DNA of 64,000 nt. It comes from Phycisphaerales bacterium (GTDB lineage: Bacteria; Planctomycetota; Phycisphaerae; UBA1845; Fen-1342). The notes under the pieces are model-generated. The model was not told where the DNA came from, searched no databases, and worked only from the letters and a program-made list of their open reading frames with translations. Numbering within the stretch: the first letter of the stretch is position 1; the number at the start of each line of letters is the position of its first letter. Below are positions 59,246 to 64,000 of this stretch, in pieces. Location of the stretch: assembly GCA_016716475.1 (NCBI GenBank), contig JADJWG010000001.1, positions 744,001 to 808,000 on the forward strand, written 5' to 3'. The translations under genes were made by a program, and so were the position numbers.

Positions 59246-61918
59246 TCACCCTCCCGCGGCTTGGTTCGCCGCGGACGCGGCGCTGCCCAGCAGCCGCCGC
59301 CATGCCTGAATCTTCTCCACAAGCTGCCCGGTCTCAGCGGCCTCGGCGTCGAGCTCACGCAGCTCCCGCACGATCGTCTCCTCCGGTTCCTCAAACAGCC
59401 GCAGTTGCCGCAGCCGGCGGCGCTGCACAGCGGCAAGCGCGGGCCGTTGTGATTCGCGGGCGAACGTCCGCTCAAGCTCGTTCAACACGGCATTGGCCCG
59501 CTCAAGGACGTTCCGCGGAACACCGGCCAGCTTCGCGACGTGCAAGCCGTAGCTGCGCCCCGCGGCGCCTGGCACGATGCGATGCAGGAAGACCACCTGA
59601 TCTTCATACTTGCGTACTGCCACGTTGAGGTTGAAGACGGGCTCGAGCAACTCACTCAACTCGGTGAGTTCGTGGTAGTGGGTGGCGAAGAGCGTCCGGC
59701 TGCCGCAGCGTGTCGCGAGGTGCTCGGTAATGGCCCAGGCGAGCGCCACACCGTCAAAGGTGCTGGTGCCGCGCCCGATCTCGTCGAGAATCACGAGACT
59801 GTGCGACGTTGCATGGTGCAGGATGTTCGCGGTTTCGACCATCTCCACCATGAAGGTGGACTGCCCGCGGGCCAACTCATCAGCGGCACCTACCCGCGTG
59901 AAGATCCGGTCGACCAGGCCGAGTTGCATCGCCTCGGCCGGCACCCACGCACCGCAGTGCGCGAGCAGTGTGAGCAGCGCCACCTGGCGGATGTAGGTGC
60001 TCTTGCCCGCCATGTTCGGCCCGGTGATCAGCGCAAGCGCCTGGTGTTGCCCGGCCCGCAGTGCCGTGTCGTTCGCGACGAAGTGCGTATCGAGCGTGAG
60101 ATCGAGTACCGGGTGCCGGCCGCCGCGGAGCTCGAGGACCGGCTCAGCCACGAAAACCGGGCGGCAATGGTGCCGCTGGCTGGCGAGTTCGGCCCAGCCC
60201 GCCAGCACATCGAGCTCGGCCAGGGCCCGCGCTGCGGATTGCAGCGCAGGAATCTCCGGGACGAGCGCCTCCCGTAGCGCTACGAACAGCTCGTACTCGA
60301 TGTCGTGAGCGCGCGCTTCGGCCGAGAGCGCCTCGGCTTCGTAGCGCTTCAACTCCTCGGTGATGTAGCGCTCGGCGTTCTTCATTGTCTGCTTGCGTAC
60401 ATAGTCGGCCGGGACGCGGTTGCGGTGGGTGTTGGTGATCTCGATGTAAAAGCCAAAGACCTTGTTGAATGCCACCTTGAGCGAAGCGATGCCGGTTCGT
60501 TTCACCTCGCGGGCCTGATACTGGGCGAGCCAGTGCTGCCCGTCCTGCTGGATGCCCCGCAGTCGATCAAGTTCCGCGTGATAGCCGGCTGCGAAAATCC
60601 CGCCTTCGCGCAGCGTGGCCGGCGGCTCTGCCGCAAGGGTTGTCACCAGCTCCGTGCCGCGCTCGTCGAGCCCCTCCAGCACCGCGAGCCAGCGTTCGCA
60701 CGCCGCGCTGCGCAGGGTAGCCAGCGTGGTTCGCAGATCCCGCAGCGCCACGAGCCCATTGCCCAGGGCGCGCAGATCGCGCGGTGTCGCCCGCAGCACG
60801 CCCAGTCGCCCGATGATCCGTTCGATGTCACCGATCTTGCCCAGTGCAGCGCGCAGCGCGTCCCGCGCCCGGCTGTCCGCACGCAGCGCCGCGACCGCCC
60901 GCTGGCGCTCCTCGATCGCACCGAGGTCGCGCAGCGGATAGCACAACCATTGCCGCAGCAACCGCGCCCCCATCGGGTTCGTGGTGCGGTCCACCGCCGC
61001 GAGCAGTGAGCCCTCCCGCCGGCCGGTCCGCAGCGTGCGTTCGATCTCGAGCGAACGCAGCGTAACCGCGTCGAGCGTCATGAAGTCCGCCGTATCGGCG
61101 CGGCGCGGTGGCTGGAGATGGCGGGCGGCGGCGCGCTGCGTCTCCCGTACATACGCAACAAGGCCGCCGGCCGCCTGCAACGACGCGTCGATGGCGTGGA
61201 AGCCGAAGCCCTCCAGTACCACCGTTTCGAAGTGCTCACGCAGCAGTTCACCCGCCCGGGCAGGCGCAAAATCTGCCGCGCTGCGGTACGTCACGACCGC
61301 ACCCACCTGGTTCCGCACATCCGCTTCGCGGGGGTCCCGCCCGCTCGCAGGTTCCGGCAGCAATACCTCGGCCGCGTCGGCGCGGTTCAGTTCGTCGAGC
61401 AGCCGTTCCGTGGGGCAGACCTGGACTACAAAGCGGCCGCTCGCCAGTTCGAGCACGGCCAGGCCACAGCCAGCCTCGCCTTCGACCACGGCGGCCAGGA
61501 TGTTGCTGCGGGTCCGCTCGAGCAGGCCCTCATCTGTCAGCGTACCCGGCGTGACAATGCGGACCACGGCGCGATCAACAACCCCGCGGGCGACACGGGC
61601 CTCCTCGATCTGCTCGCTGATGGCAACCTTGTAGCCGGCCGCCACGAGCTTCGCGAGGTAGTTGTCGAGGGCGTGGTGGGGGATGCCGGCGAGGGCGGTA
61701 CGGCCATTGTCCCGGCTGGTGAGGGTGATCCCGAGCACCCGGGCGCCCAGTTCGGCATCGTCGTAGAACATCTCGTAGAAATCGCCCATGCGAAAGAGCA
61801 GAATAGCGTCCGGGACCTGCTGCTTCTGCTCCCAGTATTGGCGCATCGCAGGCGTCAGCCGGGCCTCGTCGGGCGGGCTGACACGGGGAGCTTTCTGCCG
61901 GTGATCCACAGGCGGCAT
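59246..61918 (-). CDS. mutS: DNA mismatch repair protein MutS
   Basis: Recognises mismatches and starts repair with MutL. The 890-residue protein has the mismatch-reading Phe-x-Glu (MGDFYEMF near residue 45), the connector and lever regions, Walker A GPNMAGKSTYIRQVALL (~630), the DELARGQSTFMVEM segment, and DEIGRGTSTFDGVALA. A C-terminal ~120-residue region after LHVAKLAGVP is also complete. It is the first gene of a minus-strand run with a TrkH-like protein and neuABC, an unusual neighbourhood. It is divergent from galE (238 bp apart). Confidence 0.96.
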   Translation of the reverse strand: MPPVDHRQKAPRVSPPDEARLTPAMRQYWEQKQQVPDAILLFRMGDFYEMFYDDAELGARVLGITLTSRDNGRTALAGIPHHALDNYLAKLVAAGYKVAISEQIEEARVARGVVDRAVVRIVTPGTLTDEGLLERTRSNILAAVVEGEAGCGLAVLELASGRFVVQVCPTERLLDELNRADAAEVLLPEPASGRDPREADVRNQVGAVVTYRSAADFAPARAGELLREHFETVVLEGFGFHAIDASLQAAGGLVAYVRETQRAAARHLQPPRRADTADFMTLDAVTLRSLEIERTLRTGRREGSLLAAVDRTTNPMGARLLRQWLCYPLRDLGAIEERQRAVAALRADSRARDALRAALGKIGDIERIIGRLGVLRATPRDLRALGNGLVALRDLRTTLATLRSAACERWLAVLEGLDERGTELVTTLAAEPPATLREGGIFAAGYHAELDRLRGIQQDGQHWLAQYQAREVKRTGIASLKVAFNKVFGFYIEITNTHRNRVPADYVRKQTMKNAERYITEELKRYEAEALSAEARAHDIEYELFVALREALVPEIPALQSAARALAELDVLAGWAELASQRHHCRPVFVAEPVLELRGGRHPVLDLTLDTHFVANDTALRAGQHQALALITGPNMAGKSTYIRQVALLTLLAHCGAWVPAEAMQLGLVDRIFTRVGAADELARGQSTFMVEMVETANILHHATSHSLVILDEIGRGTSTFDGVALAWAITEHLATRCGSRTLFATHYHELTELSELLEPVFNLNVAVRKYEDQVVFLHRIVPGAAGRSYGLHVAKLAGVPRNVLERANAVLNELERTFARESQRPALAAVQRRRLRQLRLFEEPEETIVRELRELDAEAAETGQLVEKIQAWRRLLGSAASAANQAAGG

Positions 61919-62156
61919 CGCTGGAGGTGCCTCATAGATTCGGAGTTCCGCGTGTCCAAGGAGGGCGCGCGGGCGCCTTTGTCATACACTAGCCCGCGAC
62001 CTGCGGGGGCGAAAGTGGCGGTCCGCCGATAGGATTCGCAGGGAGGTCCGTGTGGTGGCTCACCGGCGCGCGTCTGTGACCGGTTGAGGCCCACAGCGAC
62101 CTTCCCAGGATATGCACGGAGCCCGTCAGCAGACCAGCACCGAAAGGAAACAGCGG

Positions 62157-63143
62157 ATGAACATCTTCGTGGTGGGCGGCGCAGGATACGTCGGCAGTCA
62201 TTGCGTCCGTCGCTTGTGCGCTGCCGGACACACCGTCACGGTGTTTGACAACCTTTCACAAGGGCACCGGGCCGCAGTCGATCCGCGGGCGACGTTCATC
62301 GAGGGTGACCTGGCCGATGAGAAGCTGCTGGGCGAGGTGTTCGCGCTTGGACATTACGACGCCGGGATGCACTTCGCGGCCTTCCTCAACGTCGGAGAGT
62401 CGGTTCAGCAACCGCTGACTTACTGGCAGAACAATGTGACTAACACGTTGCACCTGCTCCGCTGCATGCAGCAGTACAACGTCCAGCGCTTTGTCTTCAG
62501 CAGCACCTGCGCCGTCTACGGCGAGCCCGAGGACCTCCCGATCACCGAAGAAGCGCCGAAGAACCCGATCAACCCCTACGGTCACACCAAGCTCGCCGTC
62601 GAGTGGATGCTCGGACACTGTGCGACCGCCTGGGGCCTCGGCTCGATCGCGCTGCGTTACTTCAATGCTTCGGGCGCTGCCGAAGATGGCACCCTCGGCG
62701 AGGACCACGATCCCGAATGCCACCTCGTTCCGCTCGTGCTCCAGGTGGCGCTGGGGCGCCGTCCGAACATCCACGTCTTCGGCACCGACTACCCCACCCC
62801 GGACGGCTCGTGCATCCGCGACTACATCCATGTCGAAGACCTCGCGGAGGTGCATCTGCTGGCGGTCGAGCGCTGTCGGCCGGGGGTCGCGGATGCTTTC
62901 AACGTCGGTACCGGGCAGGGTGTGAGCGTACTGGAAGTCGTGTCGGCCGCCCGGGCGGTCACCGGGCATGCCATTCCGCTCGTGGAAGCACCCCGGCGCC
63001 CCGGGGACCCACCGATGCTGTACGCGGATCCGAGCCGCCTCCGGCACCTCTGGGGCTGGTCGGCTCGCTATCGTGACATTGAGCAAACCATCGCCTCGGC
63101 CTGGCGTTGGCAGCAGGCCCACCCCGAGGGCTACGATGACTAA
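62157..63143 (+). CDS. galE: UDP-glucose 4-epimerase
   Basis: Interconverts UDP-glucose and UDP-galactose (or their N-acetyl forms). ATG 62157 follows AGGAAAC and gives 328 residues. The NAD-binding GGAGYVGSH is at residues 7-15 of the Rossmann fold, the catalytic set is visible as Ser in FVFSSTCAVYGEP and Tyr-Lys in PYGHTKLAVEW, and RYFNASGA, DYIHVEDLAE follow. A frame start 15 codons upstream lacks a ribosome-binding site. Divergent from mutS, and together with manC, pgi and neuABC it points to surface-glycan synthesis. Confidence 0.93.
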   Translation: MNIFVVGGAGYVGSHCVRRLCAAGHTVTVFDNLSQGHRAAVDPRATFIEGDLADEKLLGEVFALGHYDAGMHFAAFLNVGESVQQPLTYWQNNVTNTLHLLRCMQQYNVQRFVFSSTCAVYGEPEDLPITEEAPKNPINPYGHTKLAVEWMLGHCATAWGLGSIALRYFNASGAAEDGTLGEDHDPECHLVPLVLQVALGRRPNIHVFGTDYPTPDGSCIRDYIHVEDLAEVHLLAVERCRPGVADAFNVGTGQGVSVLEVVSAARAVTGHAIPLVEAPRRPGDPPMLYADPSRLRHLWGWSARYRDIEQTIASAWRWQQAHPEGYDD

Positions 63144-63568
63144 TTCACTCCCGGCCAACCTGCCGAAGAATATTCTGGAGCAGAGAATTTTCGCACAGAG
63201 TGACACTTGGGTGTGCTATACTATGAGTGGACGTAGAGGTTAGCCCGTGGTCAGGATTTCATTCGCTATCTTCTATTAATCATCGATTATCCTGCTTCGA
63301 TCCCACCCGGCTGCCCTCGACCCCCGACAAACTACGAACTAGATCAACTTGAACCGAGACGGTACGCGCCGGCGCTGATCACCCTCCGCGCCGCGAGAGC
63401 TTGCCGGCCCGGGCGGGCGGCGCATTTTCCACTCTCCTCCGTGCCCAGCGCCACCGCCCGGGAGCCGGCCTCGGAAAGCTTGTGGAAGGACTCATTCGGT
63501 GCAACGGGCACCGTGTACGGGTGAGGAACAGGCCGGCTGGGTTACGCCGGCATGAAACGAGGAGACTG
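63144..63568. other. Long intergenic leader before hypothetical gene
   Basis: A 425-bp gap, unusually AT-rich for this genome around 63160-63300. It contains an AGAATATTCT palindrome (63167-63176), an extended -10 (63214-63222) and a TAATC-ATC-GATTA dyad (63277-63289). No ORF is supported in it. If the -10 is used, the downstream gene has a leader of roughly 340 nt. Confidence 0.5.
63214..63222 (+). promoter_or_regulatory. Extended -10 promoter element
   Basis: TGCTATACT, an extended -10 (TGn-TATAAT-like) at the end of galE's intergenic region. No convincing -35 is seen at 16-18 bp upstream, which is usual for this promoter type. Confidence 0.45.
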
Positions 63569-63907
63569 ATGAGACTCGGCCCTATGAGAAAAAGCAGCAG
63601 TAGCCGAGCGCAGGAGTTGGCGGGCCCCCCGCTGACGCCCATCGAACTGACGGGCAACCTGTCGCGTCTGCAGGAAGAACTTCACCGTGAGATGAAATGT
63701 GTCGCCGGGAAAAACCAGGTATACATTCGATCCCTCATCACCGGCGGCGGCACGACTCGTCCACGGATTGCCTTGAAGTGTCACCTGCGGCGCGACATCG
63801 GCCAGAGCTCCGAAGTGTTCTATGAGCACATTCGCACGGTCTGCTGCAGCGATCCCGAGAAGTGCGAGGCCTACCGGAACTTCCGCGAGCGGCACGTCGT
63901 AACGTAA
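63569..63907 (+). CDS. Hypothetical Cys-containing protein (112 aa)
   Basis: GAGGAG precedes ATG 63569 by only 4 bp; an ATG five codons later (63584) is an alternative start. The 112-residue product has a basic start (MRLGPMRKSSSSR), a helical middle (NLSRLQEELHREMKCVAGKN) and a C-terminal segment with CCSDPEKC (TVCCSDPEKCEAYRNF) plus a further Cys in LKCHLRRDIG. The four cysteines and nearby His suggest a small metal site, for instance zinc; nothing is recognised for certain. A strong hairpin follows. Confidence 0.5.
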   Translation: MRLGPMRKSSSSRAQELAGPPLTPIELTGNLSRLQEELHREMKCVAGKNQVYIRSLITGGGTTRPRIALKCHLRRDIGQSSEVFYEHIRTVCCSDPEKCEAYRNFRERHVVT

Positions 63908-63935
63908 TCGCAGACAAACCAATGCCGGCCGCGCT

Positions 63936-63977
63936 GTGCCGGGTGGCGGGAATCACACGATCCCCGCCACCCGGCAC
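63936..63977 (+). terminator. Strong terminator hairpin
   Basis: GTGCCGGGTGGCGGG (63936-63950) pairs perfectly with 63963-63977 (15-bp stem, 12-nt loop). The downstream T-run is weak (TCTCAT). It lies 29 bp after the stop of the hypothetical gene. Confidence 0.75.
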
Positions 63978-64000
63978 TCTCATAGGCACGAGGGCGCAGT

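Noticed and set aside
1..64000. tRNA, rRNA, CRISPR array, insertion sequence or prophage genes
   Set aside because: I looked for GGTTCGA-type T-arms, regular spaced repeats, transposase motifs and phage structural genes on both strands and found none; a covariance-model search would be needed to exclude small RNAs.

Overview
The window reads as chromosomal DNA of a high-GC, diderm member of the Planctomycetota, most likely class Phycisphaerae. This placement is inferred from several features: two secreted proteins with PEP-CTERM tails (VPEPAS...RRR), two exported proteins ending in paired calcium-loop repeats with VNF(A/S)DISPFI, and a small membrane protein with a CxxCGYNLTG...CPECG zinc ribbon. 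There are also many lipoproteins, an apolipoprotein N-acyltransferase and an outer-membrane porin. Genes are dense, ATGA overlaps are frequent, and GTG starts are common. I found no rRNA, tRNA, CRISPR array, transposase or phage gene.

Layout. 0-2.5 kb: end of a LysM protein, then recG. 2.5-8.5 kb (minus): a complete ISC iron-sulfur operon, iscR-iscS-iscU-iscA-hscB-hscA-fdx, behind a good sigma70-type promoter. 8.6-18.6 kb: ABC-type permease, PEP-CTERM protein, CHASE2 adenylate cyclase, pgi, a GDP-mannose pyrophosphorylase and an ATP-grasp enzyme. 18.8-27 kb: SH3b protein, a tiny exported peptide, a CsgG/LpoB-like lipoprotein, a palindromic-repeat cluster, a HEAT lipoprotein overlapping lnt, then mutL. 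27-34.5 kb: a 1647-residue double C25 (gingipain-type) protease, a GH5-like lipoprotein and a second PEP-CTERM protein.

34.5-41.4 kb is the most unusual stretch. It holds DUF1858/DUF2249 and DUF438-hemerythrin-PAS genes next to an FNR-type box, an OsmC peroxidase, and a wHTH regulator overlapping an SbtA-like bicarbonate transporter. These are followed by a UroD-type methyltransferase fused to a thioredoxin domain and overlapping a CobW-type GTPase, then a 48-residue lipopeptide. The likely theme is redox, NO and one-carbon metabolism, but this is inference.

41.6-55 kb: PIG-L/BshB-like deacetylase, porin plus lipoprotein, CYTH protein, dockerin-like exported protein, ABC transporter pair, a TlpA-type thioredoxin split by an in-frame TGA, mqnE (menaquinone by the futalosine route), STAS protein, dut, zinc-ribbon protein and two tandem alpha/beta-hydrolase lipoproteins. 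55-62 kb (minus): one five-gene run, mutS, a TrkH-like membrane protein, neuA, neuB, neuC, giving nonulosonic (sialic-type) acid synthesis. 62-64 kb: galE and a cysteine-containing hypothetical protein behind a long leader.

Links between genes: mutL carries the endonuclease motif, fitting a MutH-less mismatch repair with mutS. galE, the GDP-mannose pyrophosphorylase, pgi and neuABC together supply activated sugars for a surface glycan.
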